A DNA stretch of 64,000 bases from Catonia carolina. Taxonomy: Eukaryota; Arthropoda; Insecta; Hemiptera; Achilidae. Shown piece by piece: positions 1-12,689 of the stretch. Where the stretch lies: contig JAQMRL010000002.1 in NCBI GenBank assembly GCA_035578175.1, positions 131,132,171 through 131,196,170 on the forward strand, in the 5' to 3' direction. The first letter of the stretch is position 1; each line of letters begins with the position of its first letter. The notes under the pieces are model-generated. The model worked only from the letters and a program-made list of their open reading frames with translations. It was not told the DNA's origin and ran no database searches. Both the position numbers and the translations under genes were made by a program.

Positions 1-820
1 ATATGTAATTCATATTCTATAATACCCACTGAAATTTTTAGTTTACATTAATTAGGCCAATCGGAACTCAACAAAACAAAAAACTCAAAACAGGGATTTT
101 TGTACAGTAAAATCCATTATTTCAGAAAAATTCTTTTATTTCTAATATTTTCATAAGTTTATAAAATTTTGTCAAGATTAGATTAAAAGAAAACAGCTGA
201 TGTATAAAAACCTATAATCACCAGATAAAATTCTGTTAATTGAGTTCTCCGGCAGTGAAAAATTACATGCACTAAATAATCCCGTTGTAAAAATATTTTA
301 GTTCGAAAGCTTTCTACAAAGTATGAAATTATCCAATTTAGGTCTAAAACCTTATAGTATCTAACTTATTCACAATTAACTCAAAAAACACCAATGAATT
401 TTTCACAAATAGGACAACAACGACCAATTGTCAAGAATATTACTTGTCTTTGTTTTTACTTGAATAAAAAAGGATAACCTAAGGATATCAAAATTTTGGA
501 TAAAAAAATGCTTTCAATCGCCTAAGAAAAACATTATGCAGTAGACCTATTACAACCAGAACACGATTCGTTTGATACTATTTATATATTCTAAATATTA
601 TATTCTGGAGTTGAGGCATAACTCGATGCTTGGATACTTTCAAAATGTGGTATTACTACCAAAATGAGGTAAAACCTCAAATTTAAAAATTTGGAATTCA
701 GACCCCGGTTCCCATGTAGGTTTTCCATACTCCCAAATCTCCAGACCCCCAAGTAGGTATGGAGTGTCCCGGATTTCTTTAGGAATTATTTGTTCACCCT
801 AAATGAACGCACCGTTTTAG
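1..820. other. AT-rich non-coding DNA, nothing recognised
   Basis: Read on both strands. No open frame of note, no tRNA-like boxes and no repeat shared with the rest of the window were seen. A slightly GC-richer patch near 690-770 has no recognisable content. Confidence 0.5.
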
Positions 821-824
821 AAAC

Positions 825-1019
825 ATGACGCAAAAAATTGGAGACAATAGAGAGATTCTGAGCATTGTAAAAAAAATTAAAAGTTCATACTTTATTCATA
901 TCATCAGAGGGGAAAGAAAACGGGTCCTGGCCGAATGCGAACAACCAGGCCCTAAACATAAGATAATTGGACTGATTTCCTTTTCCGATCTGCACCAGAT
1001 GAAATTAGATGGACCATGA
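825..1019 (+). pseudogene. possible RTE-like LINE fragment (C-terminal tail region)
   Basis: A 64-codon frame reads IGDNREILSIVKKIKSSYFI then HIIRGERKRVL. This resembles the stretch 'R-EIL-x-I-K-x-R-K-x-x-YLGHI-R-GE' after the reverse transcriptase of RTE-like insect LINEs; the better-preserved copy at 6173-6725 has KELLNTIKKRKMGYFGHILR at this place. The second half (after about codon 35) matches nothing I know. It sits just upstream of another LINE tail at 1085-1560, and the two could be parts of one decayed element. This is inference from a short match. Confidence 0.35.
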
Positions 1020-1084
1020 TGAAATCTGTGAACTCGCGGTGCACACTCAAATAATAAACATGTGTTACTGAAAAATTTTGAAAT

Positions 1085-1560
1085 GAAAACAGCTTACTGA
1101 CTACAAACATTGATTTACAGATTAGGAAAAATTTTTTAAAACATTATGTTTGGAGTGTATACGGGAGTGAAACGTGGGTGATAGGGGCTGTAGAAAAGAA
1201 GAGGAAAGAAGCTTTTGAAATGTGGTTATAGAAAAATGTTAAAGATTAGGTGGGTGGACAAAATAAGTAATTTAGAGTTTCTTAGGCGAGTGGATGAAAA
1301 AAGAAGTATATGAATGCATCTTACCAGATGAAGGTACAGGCTAGTGGGACATACCTTAAGACATCCAGGTATTGGGCTATCAATAATGGAGGGTAATATT
1401 GAGGGAGTAAATTGTAGGGGAGGCAAAGATTACAATATATAAAGCAAATTACAAAAGATGTAGGATGTTACAGGTATGTAGATATGAAACGACTTGCGCA
1501 GGATAGAACAGCTTGGAGAACTGCATCAAGCCAGTCGAGAGACTGATGACAAAAATAACT
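1085..1560 (+). pseudogene. RTE-like LINE 3' end, decayed
   Basis: Three-frame reading recovers the C-terminus of a LINE polyprotein. Near 1215 it reads CGYRKMLKIRWVDKISNLEFLRRVDEKRS, with the order 'E-M-W-x-YRKMLKI-W-D-x-x-N-x-E-x-LRRV' seen in RTE-like elements. Near 1508 comes AWRTASSQSRETDD, the usual closing 'W-R-x-A-x-x-Q-S-x-D'. Several stops and frameshifts lie between, so it is dead. The 3' end after the coding part forms a short hairpin (CCAGTC-GAGA-GACTG) followed by ATGACAAAAATAAC. That layout resembles the 3' end of the SINE1 family in this window and may identify its mobilising partner. Confidence 0.65.
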
Positions 1561-4500
1561 GAAAAATAGTATAAATATAATTTATTTTACAGTTTCTATA
1601 ATACTTCAACCAGCGACAACACACAGAATTATTAACTTTGTTTATTATAGCCTACTTCATTTACATCACCAAGTCGTGTTCGCCACACCTTAAGTTATAG
1701 TTTACTTATTTCAAAGCAAATTATCTTTTTATTATGAACAAGAAATTCTGAATAATTTAAAACAATAATCATTTATCAACCGTTATTTACTGTAGGTCTA
1801 ATAATACTACATAAAAAAATCATGTTAGTCTGTTGTATATAGAAACTATAAGGATTACTACTCGATTTGCCATTTCATAAATAGAATACCGATTCTCATA
1901 ACTTATCTAGAAGAAACTGGAAAATTACCTGAAGAAAAAAGAAGATAAAAAATAATATTTCTTTTATAAGTCGACATTTGCGGAAGTTATACTTGTATTG
2001 TGAATCACGTAGAGAATCATGTTAAGTTCTTAACGAAATTATACAGCAGATATGGAACTACTCGACCATCAGCAAGAAAACTCAGTACTTAATTTTTTTA
2101 TAATGGTATTTATTACAGAAAATACTATATATAAGCCGCATGAAAAAGTAATGTTAAATTGTAAGCTGTTTCAAGAAAGACTACAGAAAATTATTAATGA
2201 ACTATTATAATATGTGATTTTATATCCTTTATTTTTAATCTTTAACTGTACTATACAGAACAACCAAAAGATGAGAAAACATTGATATTAAATTACAAAT
2301 AACAAAAACAGACATGATGTAAAAAGCAACAATCATCAATGTTAAATCTGGAATAACAATGAACGTAAAATATACAAAAGTATGAAAAGAAAAACAAAAA
2401 AGTTCATATTGTCACAGAAAAGTTATTACCAATAGTAATAAAACATATTTAAAACAAAACAAAAAATTGCACCTAATACTTCACATTATTTTATCTTTTT
2501 CGACAAAAACATGCAGAAAGAATTAAAGAAGATTTCTGCTCCATCTTCTTATTAATCTTCTAATGAAGCCTGGCGGATTTTCCATATCACTGATAAGTGG
2601 ATTATTATGGATTGGTAATTTTGAGTAGAATTTAATATAGCATTACTATTTTTGACAATGTTGCAAATGAATATGTGATAATATATAAATATGTGATTTT
2701 AAGTACAAAATCTAAATCATACAAATACTTTTTAGATCCGTTTTTTAGATATCATTGATTGAAAAGATGTGTTTGGAAATCAACAGGTATTATAAAATAG
2801 CATTATTATAACAGGTAAGTATAATAGCCTATCTCGTTTATCGGGCCTAATTAATATCGGCAAAAAAATTATTAATAAAATCGCAATGTCCCAAATAATA
2901 GTATTTGAACAACACTGCCATCTAGATACAGTAAGTCGGCCTACATTACTCACTGTACTATAACCTGTAAATTATTATACACATATCAAACTTTAAAATA
3001 TTCAGTGTACAACCACAGTACGTTCTGTACTGTTAAAGAATTAGTGCCTCCAGCAAAAGTTCGCGCTTACATTACTGTATTTCCTTGGTACTTAAAGCAG
3101 CAGCCCGACACCACACCGGCTTGACTTATGATTGTGATCAACATCCCTTTACTTGCCATTTACTTACCCGAATGCTTTACTTGCTGTTTTTCTAATAGAA
3201 AAATGTCCCTAAAAGTTCTTTTAAGTTCTATTGTTATTTGTTTCTTTAGATCATTCGATTGTGTGTTTATTTATCTGGAATATTCTGTATAATCTATCTT
3301 TCTAAAAACAATCCATAAGTGTTTATTTTAAATAGCGCCGATCAACTTGATAGTGTTATTTTGATTCGTATGAAGTTAGTTTTTTATAAAACCGGATTTT
3401 ACGTAGCGTATTGAAGTAGTACCAAAAATGTACGATTCTTATCTGGTTGTAAGAAAGAATTAATTAATTATTTGATTTTAAATGGTTTTAAAATTAGTTG
3501 AAACCTTGATTAGGTTTTAAAATATTTTGTAATATTATATTAACTGTGTTAAAAAGTAGTAATTTTACAGTTGTAAGTGACTAAAGGAAGTTTCGTTTTT
3601 TAGAAATCACCAGATTCTGAAAGAACCAAGAATAAACTTCACAGTATTTTTCTTAACTGAGTTTTATAGTTTTTCTGCTTTTTTGTTTTTACTTTAGGCA
3701 ACAAATTTTTCCATTATCATCATCGCATTTACTGGATGATTTGTTTTAGGCCTAAAGGAGTATCAAAAACGATGTAATGGTGGATGGGTTATATTATAGA
3801 ATAACCATGAATAAGCGTACCACCGAATTTCCTCGTGATTGTGTTAAATTGAGTATAAAACGTGATCCTTACTGAAAATTCATTATTAAGCCTGTAACAG
3901 TTTATAATGTAGGCTATGTGTGTTTATAATAGGTCTGCTACAGAGCACAAGTACAGCTTTGGTGGTCTAGCAAGGTGAAAATATACCATGATATAGTATA
4001 CTGTATAACAGACCATTACGAGCAACCAATAAAATGGATTATGAATGCCTACCGTGAGAGAGAAAGAACGAGAAAGGGAGTATGCGTGAGAAGGAAAAAG
4101 AAGAAGAAACCAACACCGTGCTGTATCAGAACAGTGACTGCACAAACGCAACTTTACTTCTTTTGTTGGCAGATATCTACATTATAAATTTTAAATAAAT
4201 ATATAAACCTATTAAATATGGTACTCAATCCATTGATAAATTAATTTTATTTAGTAATTTTTTAAATCATATCAACAAATATCAACCACGTATAATAAAT
4301 ATATTAATAATTCAAAAATGTTTGAATTAATTTTAAAATTTCATTACCATAGCATATAACACGCATTACAAATCGTTCAACCAAACAAAGGTCGTTCAAC
4401 AGAATGCAGATCGGCAGACCAAAAATATATTGTAATAAAATTTATCGAATGTTACAGTTTTTGTTTCCTTTAATATTTTTCTTACTCATTCTCTCCACAA

Positions 4501-5055
4501 TGAGTTTTATACTACTCATTCAGTTTATTTTATACATTTTACATTTTTACATAACCGTTCAGGTTATATAAAACATGTAATGTATTTGTTAAGTAAATTT
4601 AAACAAATACTATTAGGCCTACAAAATTTATGATTATTTTATGAGATATTTCCAACTAGGTTGATCCAACCATCATAAGTAAGGAAAAGTAAATTAACAA
4701 CAGCGTTGTTTTACCTATAACTTAATTTTTATTTTATTCATTATCATCAAAGTTTACTAAATATTGTTTTGATTTATTTTTTTAGAAAATTAATTTTTTT
4801 CTTTACAAATATTTTCTTTTTTTAAGGAACTAGCCTAAAATTTTATACATATCAATAAACGTAGTACTGATCCAGTTTCATGTAAAAATATTAGTTTTAA
4901 AAAATTATTTCACAAAAGTGATAAAAAAACACATTTCGGTCTTATCTATTAGACAACCCGCACTCTTTTATACTAATCAGCATTTTTCCCATTGTTCCAT
5001 TTCCCATTGTTAATATTGTTAAATTTTAAAATTTAGTTATCTTTAAAATCATTGG
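1561..5055. other. AT-rich non-coding DNA
   Basis: No gene or transposon protein was recognised. Contents worth noting are a purine-rich GAGAGA/AAGAAG tract at about 4053-4112 and TAGGCCTA palindromes at 3747 and 4614. The open frames near 3.9-4.2 kb follow from the purine-rich tract and do not look like genes. Confidence 0.5.
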
Positions 5056-5056
5056 T

Positions 5057-5150
5057 CTTCTTCTTCTTCTTCTGCCTTTCAAGGATTAGGCACCTCTGCC
5101 TGTTCCGAACCTTTCAAATCTGCCCATCTCTTTCTCGGGCGTCCTCATTG
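5057..5150 (-). pseudogene. LINE 3' terminus with GAA-type tail (5'-truncated)
   Basis: On the minus strand this reads GRPRKRWADLKGSEQAEVPNP then a stop. This is the final stretch of an RTE-like LINE polyprotein ('GRPRKRW...TEQA'), and it runs straight into a (GAA)n tail at 5058-5072. The fragment keeps only about 25 codons, so it is a typical severely 5'-truncated insertion. The GAA-repeat tail suggests a different family from the LINE at 1085-1560. Confidence 0.6.
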
Positions 5151-6170
5151 GTAATTTTTAATATTATCAAATTTGAACGAATGATAATACAGACTTTAAA
5201 TCTTAAGTTTTTCTAGATGCATATCACTAAATCTTTTGTTTTTTAAATAAAATATTCAAATTTTAGAAGATCTTACTAACTTTTGTAAAGGTTGTGTACA
5301 TTTATAAGCCCTGCAATTTAAGAGTGTTTCATAATATATTGAATTGCTGACAGTTACTTCATTATGATTTTTAAAGCGATAATGTAAATAAAACCAAATA
5401 CTTTTTCACAAAATTTATAAGTTCACAATCACAAAACAAGAACAGAATTTGTAGTTTTGTAGGCACGCTAGAGTGCAGAACGTTTAACAGATAAGACTCC
5501 ACTTTTTTAACCGTTTAAGATAATTATTTGAACTCCAAAGAACAGGACCGCCATGAAACTGTTTTCAAAGTTTACCAGAAAGTGTTTTCTGCAGTTGGTT
5601 ATGGTGTTTTGAGCAGTTCGTTTTCAACTAATCAGAATACTAGGGTCTAATAAAAATCGACGGAAAAACTGTAAGCAATAATATACAAAGTTAAACGAGA
5701 AAATTTATTAGTAGTTTATATAAATTTTGAAAAGGGAAAGTACGAACGGCCGATTTTGTCAACGAAATTATAAAATAAGTACTAGTAGTACTATTATAAA
5801 ATAAGTAATAGTACGGGTGTTTTTAGCTACGGGCGTTTCATTAAGTAACGTTCAGTAGTTTTTGAAAGAAAATAAAACCAAAAAGGATGTAGGTCAGGGG
5901 TTTTATACACCTCGAATAAATAGAGAAATTGAGAGCATAGGTAGGCTATAAGGTACTAGGTAAGTTATAATATGTTTTTTAACTAAGTAGCGTTTCTGAT
6001 CTGTTTCAGCAACCAGTTGCAGTCCGCACTCAGACGTACCATGGTTCACCACGTTTCACATATATTAAACAAAGATTTTATATACTTGAATAACTTTTGA
6101 GAAAAATGAACATTAAGTTAATAAAATAATATTAAGTTAAATACTTAGTATTTTCCTGTGTTTATCTTCT
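5151..6170. other. AT-rich non-coding DNA
   Basis: No gene was recognised. A stretch at about 5465-5505 (GAGTGCAGAACGTTTAACAG, then ATAAGACTCCA) has a near match at about 40863-40895, so a dispersed repeat of unknown type may be present. Confidence 0.4.
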
Positions 6171-6172
6171 TC

Positions 6173-6725
6173 TTAAGGTGCCCTATCCCTAAGGACATTG
6201 GCGATCATCATGGCCCACTTTACTCTATCTACTGCTGTCCTGAAAAGCTCTATTGATGTTTTTCCACACCATTGTCGTAAATTTTTCAACCAGGATGTGC
6301 GTCGTCTTCCCGATCCCCTTTTGCCCTCCACCTTCCCTTGTATGACCAGCCGCATCAATTCATACTTTTCGTTCCTTAGAATGTGACCGAAATATCCCAT
6401 TTTCCTTTTCTTTATGGTGTTGAGCAGTTCCTTATCCTTCTTCATTCTTCTTAGCACTTCCATATTTGTTATGTGCTCTGTCCAGGATATTCTCCACATT
6501 CTTCGGTAACACCACATTTCAAAGCTACTGAGCCTTTTCTCCATCGTCTCTGTGATTGTCCAGGCCTAAACTCCATACAATAGAACAGAAAATACATAGC
6601 ATCTCAGTACTCTTGTTCTAATATCTATGCTCAGTTTTCCGTTACATAGTATTGCCTTCATCTAATTGAAAGTATTTCTGGCTATCTCAATGCGTCGTTT
6701 TATTTCCCTACTACGATCCCATTCT
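6173..6725 (-). pseudogene. RTE-like LINE polyprotein C-terminus
   Basis: The best-preserved LINE tail in the window. From 6725 downwards it reads REIKRRIEIARNTFN, a stop, MKAILCNGKLSIDIRTRVLR, CYVFSVLLYGV. A 123-codon open stretch follows with SFEMWCYRRMWRISWTEHIT, ...KKRKMGYFGHILRNEKYELM and SWLKNLRQWCGKTSIELFR, and it stops at 6173-6175. The order (LLYG, E-M-W-YRRM-RI-W, GHI-R, GRRR-SWLKNLR-W) is that of the region after the reverse transcriptase palm in RTE-like elements. Two in-frame stops upstream show it is not functional. A short GAAGAAGA tail follows the stop codon, as expected for a retrotransposed 3' end. Confidence 0.8.
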
Positions 6726-6729
6726 TCAT

Positions 6730-8090
6730 TTAGTTCACAACTTCATTTAGTTCCTGTGTTTATACCGATTTATTTTAATCGGTGTAACCTGTACGGTCCC
6801 ACCTTAAATAAATAATTCATAAAATTGTTGTAAATAACAGTGACGTCAAAATTTTTTATGGAATTATTATCATAAAAGAACTAGAGTAAATATAAGCAAT
6901 ATCGATTTATTAATGTACGTAATTACATATTTAAATGTAGTCTAAACAATATTATAATATGTAGTACAAGAAATTATTTATTTATTGATACTTAGTAAAC
7001 ATTATTATCCATAATATTAAATTGTGATCGATAAGTCACGTGATCATGTGTAGTGTCACAGAATCGTGAGAATGTTTATAACAGATAAAATATTTACAAT
7101 TCAACAGCGATATGATATAATAATATTAAGTTTATAATTTATATTTATAATTCTAGAAGAACATTTGTTTGTTTATAATACTATAACATTAAAAAATGCA
7201 ATAACAACACTACGGTGTATAACCATAACAAAAAAATAACATTAAAACTGCGTGGGAAATATTTCGGAGATGAGATCTATGTTATGGATAGATCCTAAAA
7301 ATATAAATTATATCTTTGATGACGTAGTACAGATATGAAAAGGCAGGAGAAAGGAAGAGGTACAAACATTGAAATGAAAAGGAGATATGTATCAGTGAGT
7401 AGAAACAGTAATCGCCAGATGAAATCTCGTCAACGTATACATACACACGAGTGAAACAAAACCAGGAAAAGATAGAGAGAGAATTATTGATAAATAAAGA
7501 CAATAACAGGTTATCATAACACACGAATGATTATGAAATAATTTTTATTGTAATATAACAATAACTGTAGCATGCAAATTAAAATCATGACACCTTTACT
7601 AATACAATTCATTAATTATTCACAGTAAAATTATACTCTAAATATTTACAGGTAATAAAACAAGAAACTTTCAAATTGAATAAAAAAATATTAATAGCAA
7701 ATAAATATGATTCTGTAACAAATTTATGCCAGCATAAAATAAAATAAATGATTTCTTATTAAAATTCACCGCGATGTTAAACCTACTGGTTATTTATTGA
7801 ACAAACTTTGTGTAGCCTAAATGAATTAAATTTCAAATTTTATTTTTTGAAAGAAACTTCCCATAATCATGATGTGATACATAATGTGTCATCTTAGAAC
7901 TAAAAACTAAAAATGAATAAAACGTTAACAAAATTTAGTCTTTTATAGACTTATGTGTGTGTAGTCATAGTTTCAAAAAATTCTCACAACGACACCACTA
8001 TTTGAATTTTTTAACTTAATTTATCTACAATCTGTTATTAAAGAACGATAAATAAATCTGTATAAACAAAGGAAAGGATTGAAGTGAAAC
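6730..8090. other. AT-rich non-coding DNA
   Basis: Nothing was recognised. An 80-codon hydrophobic minus-strand frame at 7282-7524 has no family features and mirrors a purine-rich plus strand, so I do not call it a gene. Confidence 0.45.
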
Positions 8091-8094
8091 GATC

Positions 8095-8450
8095 ATTGCA
8101 GCTGTGCAGACTGACTTTTGGAGAAGAAATTATCGGATCTTGAGGTTGGACCATATGAGGAATAAAGCAGTCTGGTAAAAGATAGGAAATCCAATTATTT
8201 ACCTAAAAAAACAAAAAAGATACTTTTGTGGTATGAGCAGCTCTGTCGGTGAATGAAGACAGATGGTCCAGGAAAGTATAGAACTGGACCTCACGCCAAG
8301 GAAGTGGAGGAGTTACATGATGAAGGTGAGATGACCAGTACAGGCCTGCAAGAGAGCGACTGGATGGATAGACTTGGCGTTTGGGATATGTAAACGCCAA
8401 AAATAGGATTAAACGGTTAAAAAGTTGCAAAAGAAAAAGAAGACTTGGCC
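8095..8450 (+). pseudogene. non-LTR retrotransposon C-terminus, decayed
   Basis: Near 8100 the plus strand reads AVQTDFWRRNYRILRLDHMR then NKAVW. This matches 'TDFWRRS-RISRL-H-RN' of a LINE clade common in insects. Downstream, in shifting frames, come WSRKV, the region equivalent to 'GRR-RGRP', and GLQESDWMDR, which fits the closing 'GL-E-DW-DR--W'. The end is lysine/arginine-rich (NAKNRIKRLKSCKRKRR). Stops and frameshifts show it is dead. It abuts the tRNA-type SINE that starts at about 8444. Confidence 0.65.
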
Positions 8451-8625
8451 GCCGCGGCAGCCCAGAGCGCTAAACTGCGCTGCACACTGCAAAGCGGAAG
8501 GTTCCGAGTTCGATTCCCGGCTGGAATCTGAAATAAAACCCGCCGATTCAGTAGGCTACCACAAAACACAGTAGTCTCTAATAACCAAAGCAGTATTGTA
8601 TACCTGAATTTCGTCTATTATTATC
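8444..8625 (+). repeat. tRNA-derived SINE, family C, copy 1
   Basis: The head is tRNA-like. The A-box region is GGCAGCCCAGAGCGCTAAAC and the B box is GAGTTCGATTCCCGG (consensus GTTCGANNC). The body AATCTGAAATAAAACCCGCC and CTAATAACCAAAG is shared with the copies at 10130 and 21236. The 3' boundary is uncertain. GC content of the head is well above the background. Confidence 0.65.
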
Positions 8626-8639
8626 TTTATAATGAATGA

Positions 8640-10125
8640 TATATATTATGTCGTTAGGGACATAGCAAGAATCATTGGTTAGAGAAGCAACTTGAACTCT
8701 ACCCTCTGAAGAATTAACATTTTTGACAAGCTCACTATCTCCATAATTTAAATTCCGTACGTCCAGGTTTGAGAATTATTTTGTAAATTAGTAATATTTT
8801 CTACAATTATATACCTCTGTCACCGGTTTTTGGAACTTGCCAATGGAATGATATGAGAAACTTGAACGTTAATGATAAGTAGTGGGGGTAATTAAGAATT
8901 CTTTCCGCTCATCTCACGGCTCAAGAACGTTAGTCAGACGTTGAATTAATAAGCTAATACAAATCTCGTAATTTTAATCCGAGCTCTTTTACCGTTTTAT
9001 CGAAGTGTATCCCCAAATCCATAAGAGTGTGATTACATCACATTTAGGTTTAACGTTGTTATTCATAGCTATAGTAGAACAATTTTGATTTGTTAACCTA
9101 AGATTACATTTGCTGATTTCATATCCTTCACTTAGATTCTCCATCTTTCACGCCAGCCTTGCACCAAATTAGTGATTTATTACAGTTTATTGGTGCTGTA
9201 ACTTTTCACATAAATTTCACACCATAAACATAATCTTATTAGGTAAAATTGTATAGTTGGTGAAAATAATACCAGATTAAATGTGGATTATAAAATTTTA
9301 TTTTCACACATTATTATAACAATTAATCAGGAATAATACAAAAGATGAGGTGCCTATTTCTTGAAAGTTAACTCCGTGGTAGGTGACCTACATCCATCCT
9401 TAGGGTAAGCCTAAGCATTCCCCAATGGAAGTTACAGTACTTTAATTAGCTGTACTGCTATTATAATTACAATTATGTTTAATTTATTACAATTATTATA
9501 GTTAGTTTTTAACAATAAGCGTGTACCTACAAAAACTTTGAATTATTATTATTATTATCATAATAAGTTTCTTGGAGTAATTAAAAATAATTATTTATGT
9601 GTGATGGGGGTTAAATTATGAACTTACATTGTTAAAAATAAATAATAATTACTTAATTATATCTATGTAGTACCTCAACAATAATACTAAAGTAATTTTA
9701 ATCATTTTTTAAAACACAATGTTAAAAAAAAATTAATCCGTTAACAAAATTTAAATTTAATCTGCTACCATTGCTACAAACAGAACAAAATGAAACTCTC
9801 TCAGATTTATTTAATTTAATTTAATTGATACTAATCTAGAAATAAATTATTCCCACATTTTTTAATTCTAAATGAGTTCAAATAAAAAATACAATAAGTT
9901 CATTATTTTTATATAAATAAAATAAAGTAAAATTAATTAGATTATTTAGTTTTACAAAATAATTGTGAACTAATTTATATACAAACTGAAATGTGGGATC
10001 CAATATGTTTTTGTTTCGCAAATAAGCTACAGTACAAAATGAGATTACTTATTATTATGTGTACAATATAATTAATAGTTTATACGTAATCTAATAATTA
10101 TTATAAAATATAGGCTTACTATTAA
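8640..10125. other. AT-rich non-coding DNA
   Basis: No gene or recognised repeat was seen. The patches at 8820-8960 and 9340-9440 are a little less AT-rich but show no coding or RNA signature. Confidence 0.45.
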
Positions 10126-10129
10126 TAAT

Positions 10130-10262
10130 ACCCTAGTAGTGGTAGCGTGCTAGCCTACAACCCGAAAGTCCCGAGTTCAATTCCAAATTAGGGTCTGGAA
10201 ATATTTACAAGTTAAAACCCACCGTAATCGCTAATAACCGAGCTGTTGATACGAAATTAATA
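10130..10262 (+). repeat. tRNA-derived SINE, family C, copy 2
   Basis: The head has TAGTGGTAGCGTGCTAGCC (A-box type) and CCGAGTTCAATTCC (B-box type). It is followed by GGTCTGGAAAT, AAAACCCACCGTAAT and CGCTAATAACC, which match the family C body. A short direct repeat ATTAATAA flanks it on both sides and could be the target-site duplication, but in this AT-rich context that is weak. Confidence 0.65.
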
Positions 10263-10341
10263 AACTCAGAAAAAAATTCGCTTTATTTATCAAAATTATA
10301 CAATAACAACGGTAGTGTAAAAAGGAACGTCTGTTTCCTAG

Positions 10342-10665
10342 ATGTCGTTGTTCTGGTGTTATTCCTCAGAGGTGGGGGAAAAATCCATTTTGTTCTTCAT
10401 CGGAAGAAGCTGTCGCAGGCATCAGAAGGATTATTCAGTCAATAGAGAGAAGGGGAGGAAGAAAGTGATTGTCGTAATCGATGCTCCACTGTCAATAATG
10501 TACGTCCACAAAAAGAATTTCATTTACCTATTCGTACCTTTTCAGCAAAAGCAAATGAAATCAACTGGTTTTTTAGATCGGAAAACTACTGCCAATGTTG
10601 ATCCTCATAAAGTGACTCTCGAAAAACATCGTCATCCTATCAGAGCTCGAAAGAATGTTGACTAA
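10342..10665 (+). other. unrecognised 107-codon open frame
   Basis: The frame opens MSLFWCYSSEVGEKSILFFI and closes HRHPIRARKNVD. It is basic, with a hydrophobic patch in the middle (FIYLFVPF), and is somewhat GC-richer than its surroundings. I see no known domain, no plausible splice context and no second copy in the window. It could be part of an unknown transposon or chance. I assign no function. Confidence 0.2.
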
Positions 10666-10669
10666 AAAC

Positions 10670-12345
10670 GCTGAATAATTTTGATATTTCAGTAACTGGA
10701 TAAAAGATGAAGCAATAATATTGATTTCGGTTAGAGTAGCCAATAGAATTATTTAAATTTTCAGTGTAAGGCCTATTTTAATAATTGGATAGATATTTTT
10801 CGTTTGTAAGGCTAACCGCTTTGTATTTCTAGTTCAAAACACCAAATCAATGAAAAGTGCAGGAAATTTGCTGGATCGCATAATTTTTTTTGTAAAAGAT
10901 AAATTAATATTACTCGAAATAATATTAATGAATTCAGTTTTTGTGTAAATATAAGATAATAATATAAAAAGTTTTTAATAATAAAAATGATAGAAATTTA
11001 CAAAATGATCCATCTATCAATTATTATTATTAATTTTTTAAATTAGGCTATAACTTATTTGAAAACATACGAAAGATGTTTAAATTTAATTTAATTAATT
11101 ATGTTTAAATTAATTCAATAATAAAACGTACGTACATAATTGTAATGAAGCTAACTTGCATGTAGAAATTCAACATTCCCAACATTTTAAAAAGTGATTT
11201 TAAAGACACGTAAAAGAACGTGCGATACTGGTAATGTAAACAATTAAACAGGTTTCTATAAGTAACTTACTAATAGGTAGAATAGTTAACTATATTCTAC
11301 AGCCAGTTTACTCTTAAAACATGTTATCTTAACCTTAAATAAATTATATTATCAAAATATATGTAACAGAATTATTTAGATTATTTTATGACAACCGAAT
11401 TGTTCATCTTTTCATAAAATAACTAAATTTATGTCTTAATGTAAATATATAATCAGAAGAAACTAGTGTATTTTCAATAACAAGCTTATAAATAGTTTTA
11501 TAAAATCATATAACAAGTGGTTTTTATAAAAAAAAAAGAAAGATTTTTTGAGATTATAATCAAGAAATGTTAAAACACCATTGATTCCATATGCCTCATT
11601 ATAGGTTAGGTCTAAGTTCGTATAAGATTCCTTGAGAAAGGCAGCGTGGTAGGTGGAACCAAGTGGACTGGATTTTAAAAGACCGGACAACAGGTGTGAT
11701 CACAACGCCATCATCTTAAGGATCGACAGAACGGATGTTATTTAAATCCTATAGTTTCCACCATATTTATTTATTTAACAATGCATAAAATATTGATAAA
11801 AATCACCCAATGTATCCGAAAAACAACCTGAGTTAATAGTACCATCGAAGTTTTTGATTTTAAACAAAAATACTGGAAAGATTTGTATGTTAATTGGACT
11901 TTTCCTAACCAAAATTATTTCATAAATTTTTATTATTTACATACGAGGGTTTCTGTCTTAAACTGTATAAGAAAGAAAATATTTCATTTCCACAAACTTT
12001 ACTATGAACATGCAACCTAGACTAGGGACAGTTGAAATTAGTATTTGAAAAATTGATTACAGCGATTAATAAAAAAAATCATTAATATTACATAAAACTG
12101 GATTTTAGCAGAAACTGTCTGTATTACTTAGGATAGTCACCTCCTTTTCACACCTAGGTGGTCGAATTGCAAATATTTTAGAATTTCTAACCAACCCTCT
12201 AAGAAGAAAGTGTGCCAAATTCAGCTCTTTGAATTATCGGAAAGTCAAAAAATATTAGTGATAAGTGAATGAGTCACTGAGTGAGAAATAGTTAAAGAAA
12301 TGTTACTTTATTTAAAAGATGAAACCATGAAATTTTTTTAATACA
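10670..12345. other. AT-rich non-coding DNA
   Basis: Nothing was recognised on either strand. The short minus-strand frame at 11463-11690 has no family features. Confidence 0.45.
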
Positions 12346-12358
12346 GTCCGTAATATTT

Positions 12359-12672
12359 GGGCTACAAAAAATAGTTTTGTTTTTTATCACATGGTCAACC
12401 AATTATGTGACTGAACTATTTAAGAGTAGAAGAGGTAGGGGGGGGGGTTAAAAGACACAAATTTTTCAGAGGAGTTAACTCCTCTGAAAGTAATGAATTT
12501 TTCTATACAGCTAGACCCTGTGGAGAAAGAAGTGAAGGTGTCATTTGCAAGGTGGAAAGTAGGTGCTTTTCGGAGAGAATGGCATGCTGATAAGGACTTT
12601 CTTTCAACTTAGTGAGGAAAGCATGGTGAACCAACTCAATCCTCGTTTTATTAGTAAAACAACGAATAACAA
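12359..12672 (+). repeat. SINE1 (AAC-tailed SINE), 5'-truncated copy
   Basis: Matches the SINE1 family from 'GGGCTACAAAAAATAG' through 'AGTAATGAATTT...CAG-CTAGACCCTGTGG' to 'CTCCTCGTTTTATTAG'. It is flanked by CGTAATATTT (12349-12358) and CGTAATACTT (12673-12682), a 9/10 target-site duplication, so both ends are real. A run of 10 G at about 12438-12447 replaces the family's GAGGTAGAGGTG. Indels break the internal frame that is open in other copies. Confidence 0.85.
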
Positions 12673-12689
12673 CGTAATACTTAGATATT

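Noticed and set aside
3924..4187. Two overlapping open frames, one basic and one hydrophobic
   Set aside because: They come from a GAGAGA/AAGAAG purine tract read on both strands; no domain, copy or splice context.
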